The position numbers and the translations under genes were made by a program. The notes under the pieces were generated by a model that did no database searches, had not been told where the DNA came from, and saw nothing but the letters and a program-made list of their open reading frames with translations. From assembly GCA_030830725.1 (NCBI GenBank), contig JAURMN010000153.1, positions 1 through 7,045 on the forward strand: DNA of 7,045 nucleotides, given 5' to 3'. The DNA comes from Balneolales bacterium (GTDB taxonomy: Bacteria; Bacteroidota; Rhodothermia; Balneolales; Balneolaceae). Of this stretch, positions 1 through 6,599 are shown piece by piece (position 1 is the stretch's first letter; each line of letters opens with the position of its first letter).

Positions 1-1430
1 ATAATAAAATCAATTTTTGGACCATAAAAACTGGCTTCTCCGGGTGCAATCGTGTAATTCAATCCCATTTCATCGACAACTTCCCGGATTTCACGTTCAG
101 CTCGCTCCCAGTTCTCGGTACTTCCACCAAATTTCTCTTCATTATCATCTCGATAAGAGAGTCGAATGTCTACCGGCATGTCAAACAATCGAAATACAGT
201 TTGAGTCAATTCAATCGTGTTTTGGATCTCACTTTTGAGTTGCTCGTGCATACAGTAAATGTGAGCATCGTCCTGTGTAAAGCCTCGTACCCTGGATAGC
301 CCGGTTAACTCTCCAGACTGTTCGTATCGGTAAACGGTACCAAATTCTGCAAGTCGCAGCGGTAAATCACGATAACTTCTCATTTCGGATGAGTAAATCC
401 GATGGTGATGAGGACAATTCATCGGTTTTAACAAATATTCCTCCTCATCCACCTGAATCGGATCAAATTGGGAATCCTTGTAATAGGGGTAATGACCCGA
501 TGTTTTATACAGTTCCAGATTCCCGATGTGTGGAGTGATCACCTCTTTGTAGCCACGGTGAATCTGCTCTTCGCGCAAATATTGTTCGAGTAATCTGCGA
601 ATTAAGGTACCATTCGGCAACCAGATTGGAAGCCCGCTTCCAACCATTTGATCAATCATATAGATGCCCAGTTCTCTGCCGAGTTTTCGGTGATCTCGCC
701 GTTTTGCTTCTTCAATCTGATGGAGGTACTCTTCCAGCATGGACTGCTTCGGAAAAGAGATTCCATAAATTCTGGTCAACTGCGGATTCTCCGATTTACC
801 TCTCCAATAAGCGCCTGCAGTAGAAAGTAGTTTCACCGCTTTAATTGGAGATGTGTCTGGTAAGTGCGGTCCTCGGCAAAGATCCACAAACGATCCCTGC
901 TCGTAAAAGGTGATTTGCCCGTCTTCAAGGTCCCGTATCAATTCGAGCTTATAGGAATTGGCTTGCTTTTCATAAACATCCAACGCCTCCTGCTTCGCAA
1001 TATTTCTTCGTACAAATTTCGATTTGGCACGTGCCAATTCGATCATTTTCTTCTCAATTCTATCCAATTGCTCTGCGCCGATTGCAGTTTGGTCAAAATC
1101 GATGTCGTAATAAAACCCTTGTTCAATTGCAGGACCAATAGTGAACTTGGCATGAGGGTAAAGGGATTGAACGGCTTCGGCTAAAAGATGGGCTGAAGAG
1201 TGCCAAAAAGTCATTTTACCTTCTTCAGAATCCCACGTATTAATTGTGATGATTCCCTTTTCTTGAATTGGTCGATTCAGATCTAGAACCACACCATTTA
1301 AGGTAAAACTGTAGGAATTTCGTGCAAGACCCTCTGAGATCTGCTTCGCAAATTCCAGTCCGGTAGTTCCTTTTTCCACGATCCGTATGGAACCATCCGG
1401 AAGGGTGAGTTCAAGTTGTGTGGTGGTCAT
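1..1430 (-). CDS. thrS: Threonyl-tRNA synthetase, 3' end cut off by the window edge
   Basis: This cytoplasmic class II synthetase charges tRNA-Thr with threonine using ATP. Reading leftward from the ATG at 1430, one frame stays open for 476 codons to the window edge. Residues 1-65 form a TGS domain (TQLELTLPDGS start). The second additional (editing) domain follows, with H77-SSA-H81 and C185 in FVDLCRGPH; these match the E. coli residues that clear Ser-tRNA(Thr). The catalytic core begins around residue 260. C339 (KPMNCPHH) and H390 (QDDAHIYC) are two of the three zinc ligands, and motif 2 reads YRYEQSGELTGLSRVRGF. The family is usually about 640-650 residues, so motif 3, the third zinc ligand and the anticodon-binding domain lie outside the window. 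The start gives a correctly placed TGS domain; upstream is only AACTATAAAGA, with no strong Shine-Dalgarno. The gene begins 32 bases after tRNA-Val on the same strand, so co-transcription is likely. There is no room between them for a T-box leader. Confidence 0.97.
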   Translation of the reverse strand, partial: MTTTQLELTLPDGSIRIVEKGTTGLEFAKQISEGLARNSYSFTLNGVVLDLNRPIQEKGIITINTWDSEEGKMTFWHSSAHLLAEAVQSLYPHAKFTIGPAIEQGFYYDIDFDQTAIGAEQLDRIEKKMIELARAKSKFVRRNIAKQEALDVYEKQANSYKLELIRDLEDGQITFYEQGSFVDLCRGPHLPDTSPIKAVKLLSTAGAYWRGKSENPQLTRIYGISFPKQSMLEEYLHQIEEAKRRDHRKLGRELGIYMIDQMVGSGLPIWLPNGTLIRRLLEQYLREEQIHRGYKEVITPHIGNLELYKTSGHYPYYKDSQFDPIQVDEEEYLLKPMNCPHHHRIYSSEMRSYRDLPLRLAEFGTVYRYEQSGELTGLSRVRGFTQDDAHIYCMHEQLKSEIQNTIELTQTVFRLFDMPVDIRLSYRDDNEEKFGGSTENWERAEREIREVVDEMGLNYTIAPGEASFYGPKIDFI

Positions 1431-1462
1431 TCTTTATAGTTAAATCTGACTCTCTGAACGTG

Positions 1463-1536
1463 TGGGTTCTGGCGGATTCGAACCGCCGACCTTTACGATG
1501 TCAACGTAACGCTCTAACCAACTGAGCTAAGAACCC
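1463..1536 (-). tRNA. tRNA-Val (anticodon GAC)
   Basis: On the minus strand the 74 bases fold into a full cloverleaf. The acceptor stem GGGTTCT pairs with AGAACCC over all seven positions. The D stem is GCTC/GAGC with loop AGTTGGTTA. The anticodon stem is TTACG/CGTAA with loop TTGACAT, and the T stem is GGCGG/CCGCC with loop TTCGAAT. The anticodon GAC (1500-1502) reads GUC and GUU valine codons, and the discriminator base is A, as expected for tRNA-Val. The next bases are CAC rather than CCA, so the 3' end must be added by nucleotidyltransferase. thrS starts 32 bases downstream on the same strand. Confidence 0.97.
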
Positions 1537-1657
1537 ATTTTATTATCAATTGTTTATCCAATACTACGAATTGGTTTAGAAAACCTACCTGAGTACAGGG
1601 CATCTAGATCAACGATAAACAAGAAGGAAATATACAACAAATCCCTTAAAAACTACA

Positions 1658-1670
1658 AAAACGTCGTTTT
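1658..1670. repeat. Short palindrome in the divergent tRNA-Val/nusB gap
   Basis: AAAACG and CGTTTT form perfect 6-base arms around a single central T, about 67 bases upstream of the nusB start. The 200-base gap (1537-1736) separates divergent transcription of tRNA-Val/thrS and nusB, so it must hold promoters for both. The symmetry could be an operator, but it is short and A/T-rich, so chance is a real alternative. I found no convincing full promoter on either strand in this gap. Confidence 0.2.
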
Positions 1671-1736
1671 CAACTTTCAGGGGATTGAACCGTTTCGTAC
1701 CTTCATTGGCTAATTTTACACTGCCTCTGTATTTGA

Positions 1737-2192
1737 ATGAAACCAACCCGTCGCAAAACTCGTGAACTCGTGCTTCAAGCGCTTTATGCACTTGAAGTTG
1801 GGAAACATGATTCGATAAAAGTGATCAAAGATCAATTGGAGCCTGAATTGAAGTCAGATCCGGAACTCCTAGAATTTGGTCGCAAACTTGTCGAACAGAC
1901 TCTGCTTCGCCAAGATGAGTGTGATCCGTTGATTGAGAAGCATACCAAGAATTGGAAACTGGAGCGAATCGCTCTTCTGGATAAGATAATTCTTCGAATG
2001 GCCCTAACAGAGATGCTTTATTTTGAAGACATTCCTGAAAAAGTAAGTTTGAACGAAGCGATTGAGATTGCAAAGCTCTTCTCCACTCCGAAGAGTGGAA
2101 CGTTTATCAATGGGATTCTGGATGCGGTTTTATCCGAATTGAATACGTCAGGTAGAGTTACTAAAAAAGGGCGCGGACTTCAAAAAGACTAA
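1737..2192 (+). CDS. nusB: Transcription antitermination factor NusB
   Basis: This small cytoplasmic all-helical RNA-binding protein pairs with NusE (ribosomal protein S10) on boxA RNA and supports antitermination, mainly in rRNA operons. The 151 residues are slightly longer than E. coli NusB (139). Family signatures run in order: the N-terminal helix TRRKTRELVLQALYALE (4-20), W73-KLERI, the ILRMALTEML helix (85-94), IPEKVSLNEAIEIAK (99-113) and FINGILDAV (123-131). The C-terminal tail from about 137 is basic (VTKKGRGLQKD) and outside the conserved fold. The ATG at 1737 puts the first helix at the usual distance from the N terminus. No Shine-Dalgarno is visible (CTGTATTTGA precedes the ATG). 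ychF follows on the same strand after 39 bases and may share its transcript. Confidence 0.95.
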   Translation: MKPTRRKTRELVLQALYALEVGKHDSIKVIKDQLEPELKSDPELLEFGRKLVEQTLLRQDECDPLIEKHTKNWKLERIALLDKIILRMALTEMLYFEDIPEKVSLNEAIEIAKLFSTPKSGTFINGILDAVLSELNTSGRVTKKGRGLQKD

Positions 2193-2231
2193 ACAAGATT
2201 TTCAACTACCACCACCAATATTTTTAAATAT

Positions 2232-3326
2232 ATGAGCCTTAAATGTGGCATTGTAGGCCTTCCAAATGTAGGAAAATCCACTTTATTTAATTCTTTGGGA
2301 GAAGCCAGAGCAGAAGCAGCCAACTTTCCGTTTTGTACTATTGACCCCAATGTTGGAAAAGTTGCTGTTCCGGATGAACGGCTCGAAAAACTAAAAAAAT
2401 GGGTAGAACCAGCCTCCATTGTGTCAGCTATGATCGAATTTGTGGATATCGCCGGTCTGGTTAAAGGGGCTTCCGAAGGAAAAGGAAAGGGAAACGCATT
2501 CTTGTCACATATTCGTGAGGTGGATCTGATCGTTCATGTTGTTCGGTGTTTTGAAGATCCCGATGTTATTCATGTGGAGGGTTCAGTTGACCCCGAAAGA
2601 GATATCATGATTATTGATCAGGAATTGATTCTCAAAGATCTTGAAACCGTAATGAAGCGCGTCGATTCACTTAAAAAACTCTCCAAAAGCGGAGATAAAA
2701 AAGTGCTGGCGGAACTTGAGGTCGTTCATCAGATTCAGGCCCAGCTTGAAGAGGGAGTCAGTGTCCGCAAGTTATGGGATCGAGAAGAGGTTCGTGAGGC
2801 TGTGAAAGATCTTTTTTTATTATCTGCAAAACCGACCCTTTATGCCTGTAATGTTGACGAAACTGCTCTTCCAGGCGGCAACCTTTATTCAGAAAAGGTA
2901 AAAGAAATAGCGTCGAAACAGGGCGATGATGTAGTCTTATTTTGCGCCAAAATCGAAGCTGAAATTGCCGAGCTGGAGGACGATGAAAAAGCGATGTTTC
3001 TTGACGAATTAGGGGTTACGGGGTCGGGACTGGATCGACTTATTCAGGCGGCTTATCAAAACCTGGGTCTGATCACTTACTTTACTGCCGGACCCAAAGA
3101 AGTGCGGGCTTGGACGATCTCGGAAGGCACAAAAGCGCCACAGGCTGCTGGTGTGATCCATTCAGACTTTGAAAGAGGCTTTATTCGCGCAGAAACCATT
3201 TCCTTTCAGGACTATGAGACCTATGGTTCTGAAAAAGCGGCCAAAGATGCAGGAAAAATGCGTCAGGAAGGCAAAGAGTATCGTGTCTGTGACGGAGATG
3301 TCCTGCTATTCCGTTTTAACGTTTGA
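2232..3326 (+). CDS. ychF: Redox-regulated P-loop ATPase YchF (OLA1/EngD family)
   Basis: This is a conserved Obg-family NTPase that associates with the ribosome and is linked to stress responses. Known members prefer ATP over GTP. The 364 residues match the usual length (E. coli 363). Visible motifs are G1 GLPNVGKS (9-16), the switch I region ANFPFCTIDPNVG (30-42), G3 DIAG (72-75) followed by Leu instead of the catalytic Gln of Ras-type GTPases, and the glycine-rich EGKGKGNAFLSHIREVD (82-98). The G4 position is NVDE (207-210) rather than NKxD, the change tied to ATP use in this family. A helical insertion spans about 128-200, and the C-terminal TGS domain runs from about 280 to 362 (LITYFTAGPKEVRAW onward). 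The start is preceded by A/T-only sequence (2218-2231) with no Shine-Dalgarno. The last 11 bases overlap the tail of the convergent SPOR-domain gene. Confidence 0.97.
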   Translation: MSLKCGIVGLPNVGKSTLFNSLGEARAEAANFPFCTIDPNVGKVAVPDERLEKLKKWVEPASIVSAMIEFVDIAGLVKGASEGKGKGNAFLSHIREVDLIVHVVRCFEDPDVIHVEGSVDPERDIMIIDQELILKDLETVMKRVDSLKKLSKSGDKKVLAELEVVHQIQAQLEEGVSVRKLWDREEVREAVKDLFLLSAKPTLYACNVDETALPGGNLYSEKVKEIASKQGDDVVLFCAKIEAEIAELEDDEKAMFLDELGVTGSGLDRLIQAAYQNLGLITYFTAGPKEVRAWTISEGTKAPQAAGVIHSDFERGFIRAETISFQDYETYGSEKAAKDAGKMRQEGKEYRVCDGDVLLFRFNV

Positions 3327-3927
3327 TTTTTGGAATTGATTTAGGGAAAATTGACATAGTGTCTGAAGGAACTCCATCCGGATCAATCTTATCGTAGACG
3401 ACCCAGGCATCACCATACCATCGTTTTAAATAGCGAGCAACTTGTATTGCCAATTCTCTGTTTTTAAAATCTCCAATGTGAATTTTGTAGTAGGGTTGTC
3501 GAAAGTCCAGATAGGCCTCTGGTTGATACTCGGCAAATAGAGAGTCACTCCACATTCTAAATTCAGCACGGAGAGAATCTGCAATAGCCACATCACGCGT
3601 GGAGTAAAGTTGGATTCTAAATCCAGACGTCGGGTCTTCTTCCTCTCTTGTTTCTACATCCAATGGCGTGATCAAAAAAACCTCAGGATAGTCGTGAGAG
3701 AGCGAGTTTTGAAGATCACCTAGACGGTTCATAGGTAGTTTGTAAATTGAAACAGGATCAAAAGAGTGACGTTCATTTGAGTATTTTGGGTCTTCTTTTT
3801 CCCGTGCAGAATGTTGTTCTGATTTTTCTGTCTTGCCCCTCAGCCATCTTTTTATTTGGGCTTCCGCTGAGCCCGGTGTACATAAGGCAAAGAGAAGGAG
3901 AATATAAATTACGCGATATACTTTCAT
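3316..3927 (-). CDS. Secreted SPOR-domain protein of unknown role
   Basis: The 203-residue product has a classic signal peptide: K2 and R5, a hydrophobic core around 6-16, then a likely signal peptidase I site AEA|Q (21-24). Cys16 is not in a lipobox, because Leu rather than Gly, Ala or Ser precedes it. After a charged linker (25-56) and a moderately conserved-looking stretch, residues 101-181 resemble a SPOR domain: GFRIQLYST, an alpha-helical middle, then YYKIHIGDFKNRELAIQVAR and WVVYD. SPOR domains bind denuded septal peptidoglycan, so an envelope or division-related location is plausible. This is family-level inference; no catalytic domain is visible. Its ATG overlaps the deoC stop as ATGA (3924-3927), suggesting translational coupling, and no Shine-Dalgarno is seen. 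Its stop lies inside the 3' end of ychF. Confidence 0.8.
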   Translation of the reverse strand: MKVYRVIYILLLFALCTPGSAEAQIKRWLRGKTEKSEQHSAREKEDPKYSNERHSFDPVSIYKLPMNRLGDLQNSLSHDYPEVFLITPLDVETREEEDPTSGFRIQLYSTRDVAIADSLRAEFRMWSDSLFAEYQPEAYLDFRQPYYKIHIGDFKNRELAIQVARYLKRWYGDAWVVYDKIDPDGVPSDTMSIFPKSIPKIKR

Positions 3928-4784
3928 GAATTGGACAGATTTTTAGAAATGACCTGTAAGAGGTCATCCAAAAGGGAGCTGGCTCCGATTCTGAATGTTT
4001 CTGGGTGCAAATAGGCGATGGCGAACTCTTCAGAAACTTGTTCTGAGAGTTGTTTTTTTGCGATATCCATGTATGTCAAAGCATCGTCAGCAGTACGAAT
4101 ACCACCAGCAGGTTTACATCCAATCACCTTCCCGTTTTCGCGATATTCGTCTGCAATTGCTCGAAGCATCACTCGAAATGCTTCAGGCGTTGCGGCAGGA
4201 GTTACTTTTCCAGTGGAAGTCTTAATGAAATCAGCGCCTGCTTGAATTGAAAGTCTGGAGGCTGCATAAATTTCATCTTCAGAGCGAAGTTCTCCCGTTT
4301 CAAGAATCACTTTTAAATGGGCATTTCCACAGGCCTCTTTCATTCGTGTGATCTCATCTATGACCTCATCATGTAATCCCTGCCGAAATAAACTTCTGTT
4401 TAGTACGGTATCAATTTCAGAAGCCCCGGCTTGAACCGCATACTTAATTTCAAGAAGTCGGGTCGAAATGGGGGTCATTCCAGACGGAAACCCTCCTGCT
4501 ACACTGGCGATTTGTACGGAATAACACTCTAAACGATCGAGACATTTTCTGGCTGCTTCAACCAAAACCGGATATACACAGACAGCAGCAACGGTTTGGG
4601 TACTCAACGCGGCGAGTTGCTTTGCAGACTCTACTTCAGACGCTGATTTCTGAGCTTCTAAAAACGAGAAGAATGGATCCGCGGCTCGCTCACATAAGAC
4701 TTGGATCTCATCGGGTGTATCTGTCGCATTGAGAGACGTCAAATCTAATAGTGAAATCAGATGAAGTGCAGTAGACGTGTCCAT
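3924..4784 (-). CDS. deoC: Deoxyribose-phosphate aldolase
   Basis: This class I aldolase splits 2-deoxyribose-5-phosphate into glyceraldehyde-3-phosphate and acetaldehyde during deoxynucleoside salvage in the cytoplasm. Motifs in order are LDLTSLNATDT (13-23), AAVCVYP (66-72), SVAGGFPSG (94-102), GASEIDTVLNRSLF (120-133), LKVILETGEL (157-166), FIKTSTGK (186-193), GCKPAGGIR (222-230) and FRIGASSLL. From alignment by eye with E. coli DeoC, K188 is the Schiff-base lysine, K224 the second active-site lysine, and D125 the acidic partner. The 286 residues exceed E. coli (259), mainly through extra sequence near residues 37-62. Several motifs resemble the human DERA type more than the E. coli type. 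The start at 4784 gives a normal N terminus; upstream is TCAAGAAT, with only a weak purine run. It lies 65 bases after pckA with no terminator hairpin visible and overlaps the next gene by 4 bases, so pckA-deoC-SPOR probably form an operon. Confidence 0.96.
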   Translation of the reverse strand: MDTSTALHLISLLDLTSLNATDTPDEIQVLCERAADPFFSFLEAQKSASEVESAKQLAALSTQTVAAVCVYPVLVEAARKCLDRLECYSVQIASVAGGFPSGMTPISTRLLEIKYAVQAGASEIDTVLNRSLFRQGLHDEVIDEITRMKEACGNAHLKVILETGELRSEDEIYAASRLSIQAGADFIKTSTGKVTPAATPEAFRVMLRAIADEYRENGKVIGCKPAGGIRTADDALTYMDIAKKQLSEQVSEEFAIAYLHPETFRIGASSLLDDLLQVISKNLSNS

Positions 4785-4849
4785 ATTCTTGATTAAAATG
4801 ATCGTCTCAACCAGAAACGAACTAAATGGCTTTTGAGTATTGTAAATTA

Positions 4850-6439
4850 TTAAACCAAAGGTCCGGCATTCCGAATGAATTCGGAAGCCACTGTGTCAAA
4901 TTTCTGAAAATTCTTTTTGAACATTTCGGCAACTTCTTTCGCTTTTTTGTCGTAGGCGGCTTTATCCTTCCACGTGTTTCTGGGATTGAGGATATCAGAC
5001 GGTACCTGATCCACTTTTTCTGGGATCCAAAGACCAAACACAGTGTCTTGAGTAAACGATACCTGATCCAAGTTTCCGGCAATGGCTTCACTGAGCATAC
5101 GCCGGGTGTTTGACAATTTCATCCGGCTTCCAACTCCGTAGGGCCCGCCTGTCCAACCGGTATTTACAAGCCAGACTCGTGACTTGTATTTTCGGATTTT
5201 ATCTGCCAATAATTCGGCATATTCTGAAGGATGAAGTGGCATAAAGGGCGCACCAAAACACGCCGAGAATGTTGCTTGTGGCTCCGTAATCCCTCGTTCT
5301 GTACCGGCTACCTTTGCCGTATACCCACTCATAAAATGATACATCGCTTGTTCTGGGGTAAGTTTCGCGATGGGTGGAAGAACTCCAAAAGCGTCTGCAG
5401 TTAAAAAGATAATATTTTCGGGATGTCCACCCACGCCATCCAATTTGGCATTGGGGATATGATAAATAGGGTAGGAGCAGCGCGTATTTTCGGTTAAGGA
5501 GACATCCTCAAAATCAGGCTCTCTGTAGTCATTCAAAATGACATTTTCTAAAATGGTTTCCGGCATTTTGGTCGTGGCATAGATCATCGGCTCGTTCTCT
5601 TCACTAAGACGGATAGTTTTCGCGTAACATCCACCTTCGAAATTAAAAATACCGTTCTCACTCCAGCCATGTTCGTCATCTCCAATTAAAAGTTTATCTG
5701 GATCCGCCGAAAGAGTAGTTTTTCCAGTTCCTGAAAGCCCGAAAAAGACAGCTGTTTTCCCTTCAGCATCCATGTTAGCGGAGCAATGCATAGCCATGAC
5801 TCCTTTGCGTGGCAAGAGATAATTCATTACAGCAAAAATGCCTTTTTTTACCTCTCCGGAATAGAGAGTTCCGCCAATTAATATTTTTTTCTGCGACAAA
5901 TCACATAAAATGAATGTTCCGGATCGTGTTCCGTCCACAGCAGGGTCAGCTTGAAAATGAGGAGCAGCTAAAACCGTAAAGCCTGGTGTAAAGCTCTCCA
6001 GCTCATCTCGAGTAGGTCGGATAAACATATTTCGAGAGAATAGTGCGTGATAAGCTGCTTCACTTATTACTCTAACCGATAATTGGTGGGTTTTATCTGC
6101 TCCGGTATAGAGATCCTGAACATAAAGCTTTTTGTCTTTCAAATAGTTTAATACTTTGGCTTCCAATGCATTGAATACCTCAGTAGATATGGGTTGATTG
6201 ACATCTCCCCAGTCGATCGTATCTCGTGTCAGTTCATCTTCTACCGTAAATTTATCCTTTGGCGAACGCCCCGTGTAGGTTCCGGTTAAGACGCGAAACG
6301 CCATGTCTTTTGTTAAAATACCTTCCTGATTTCGAATGGCATGTTCGTAAAGCTCGGCCGGAGTCAAATTCCAAAAAGTTTGCGAAGAATCCGCTAATAT
6401 AGATTGAAGGGATAACATTTCAGGATGTTGCGCTGACAT
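4850..6439 (-). CDS. pckA: Phosphoenolpyruvate carboxykinase (ATP type)
   Basis: This cytoplasmic gluconeogenic enzyme converts oxaloacetate and ATP to PEP, CO2 and ADP, with Mn2+ and Mg2+. From the ATG at 6439 the protein has 529 residues, normal for the ATP-type family (E. coli 540). The active site looks complete: R58 in TGRSPKDKF (substrate binding), K199 and H218 (Mn2+ ligands, with the same 19-residue spacing as E. coli K213/H232), the P-loop GLSGTGKTT (234-242), and the kinase-2 motif GDDEHGW (253-259). FEGGCYAKTI and NTGWTGGPYGVGSRMK follow. The frame stays open upstream to an ATG at 6508, but those 23 extra residues are outside the family, so 6439 is preferred. TTATAAAAAC precedes the ATG, with no Shine-Dalgarno. 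The gene faces away from the aguB-like gene across a 160-base gap, and deoC follows it. Confidence 0.97.
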   Translation of the reverse strand: MSAQHPEMLSLQSILADSSQTFWNLTPAELYEHAIRNQEGILTKDMAFRVLTGTYTGRSPKDKFTVEDELTRDTIDWGDVNQPISTEVFNALEAKVLNYLKDKKLYVQDLYTGADKTHQLSVRVISEAAYHALFSRNMFIRPTRDELESFTPGFTVLAAPHFQADPAVDGTRSGTFILCDLSQKKILIGGTLYSGEVKKGIFAVMNYLLPRKGVMAMHCSANMDAEGKTAVFFGLSGTGKTTLSADPDKLLIGDDEHGWSENGIFNFEGGCYAKTIRLSEENEPMIYATTKMPETILENVILNDYREPDFEDVSLTENTRCSYPIYHIPNAKLDGVGGHPENIIFLTADAFGVLPPIAKLTPEQAMYHFMSGYTAKVAGTERGITEPQATFSACFGAPFMPLHPSEYAELLADKIRKYKSRVWLVNTGWTGGPYGVGSRMKLSNTRRMLSEAIAGNLDQVSFTQDTVFGLWIPEKVDQVPSDILNPRNTWKDKAAYDKKAKEVAEMFKKNFQKFDTVASEFIRNAGPLV

Positions 6440-6513
6440 GGTTTTTATAATTTGACAGATCACGGTGAATGACTTGTTTAAAATCAAAACCGATCTGATT
6501 AGCTCCAATTGAA

Positions 6514-6540
6514 AGGATGTGGTTATCTAACTCACATCTT
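6514..6540. promoter_or_regulatory. Imperfect dyad in the pckA/aguB divergent gap, possible operator
   Basis: GATGTG (6516-6521) and CACATC (6533-6538) are perfect inverted arms. Between them GTTA-TC-TAAC (6522-6531) continues the symmetry, leaving one unpaired T at 6532; flanking A6514/T6540 also fit. The dyad sits about 75 bases upstream of the pckA start and directly upstream of the candidate -33 box for the plus-strand gene, a good place for a shared regulator to bind. The outer TGTG/CACA halves recall CRP-family sites, but the spacing (9 bases between TGTGG and TCACA, not 6 between TGTGA and TCACA) is not canonical. No binding protein can be named. Confidence 0.35.
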
Positions 6541-6548
6541 GCGTATAT

Positions 6549-6578
6549 TTTGATCTTTAAAGGTAATAAGAACGTTTG
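6549..6578 (+). promoter_or_regulatory. Candidate Bacteroidota-type promoter for the aguB-like gene
   Basis: A -33-like TTTG (6549-6552) is followed after 18 bases by AACGTTTG (6571-6578), which matches the Bacteroidota -7 box TAnnTTTG at five of six fixed positions. Transcription would then begin near 6584-6586, giving a leader of about 15 bases to the ATG at 6600. The spacer contains the near-palindrome ATCTTTAAAGGT (6553-6564), which could bind a regulator. The match is imperfect and the region is A/T-rich, so this is only a candidate. Confidence 0.35.
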
Positions 6579-6599
6579 TAAATATCTCTCAAAAAACCG

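Noticed and set aside
864..1184. 106-codon plus-strand open frame inside thrS
   Set aside because: It lies wholly antisense to well-conserved thrS coding sequence and its translation shows no recognisable domain or start signal.
1559..1566. TAGTATTG on the minus strand as a -7 box for tRNA-Val
   Set aside because: It matches five of six fixed positions and is suitably placed, but there is no -33 box at the expected distance, and it overlaps a weak CCAAT/ATTGG inverted repeat (1558-1574) that may be chance.
1706..1735. TTG, 19 bases, then TGTATTTG: well-spaced Bacteroidota-type promoter boxes before nusB
   Set aside because: The -7-like box ends one base before the nusB ATG, so transcription would start inside the coding sequence. 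The conserved NusB first helix requires the start at 1737.
3300..3360. Bidirectional terminator between ychF and the SPOR gene
   Set aside because: The genes overlap and I find no stem with adequate G/C pairing followed by a T run on either strand.
4785..4849. Terminator or promoter in the pckA-deoC gap
   Set aside because: No hairpin with a T tract and no convincing -33/-7 pair is visible, so an operon is the simpler reading.
4822..5113. Open frames on both strands over the 3' end of pckA
   Set aside because: They are in alternative frames of the conserved PEPCK C-terminal region and have no family features.
6440..6508. Upstream extension of pckA to an ATG at 6508, giving 552 residues with a hydrophobic N terminus
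   Set aside because: The 23 extra residues have no counterpart in ATP-type PEPCK, a cytoplasmic enzyme, and starting at 6439 gives a typical family length. The apparent signal-like segment is most likely untranslated leader.
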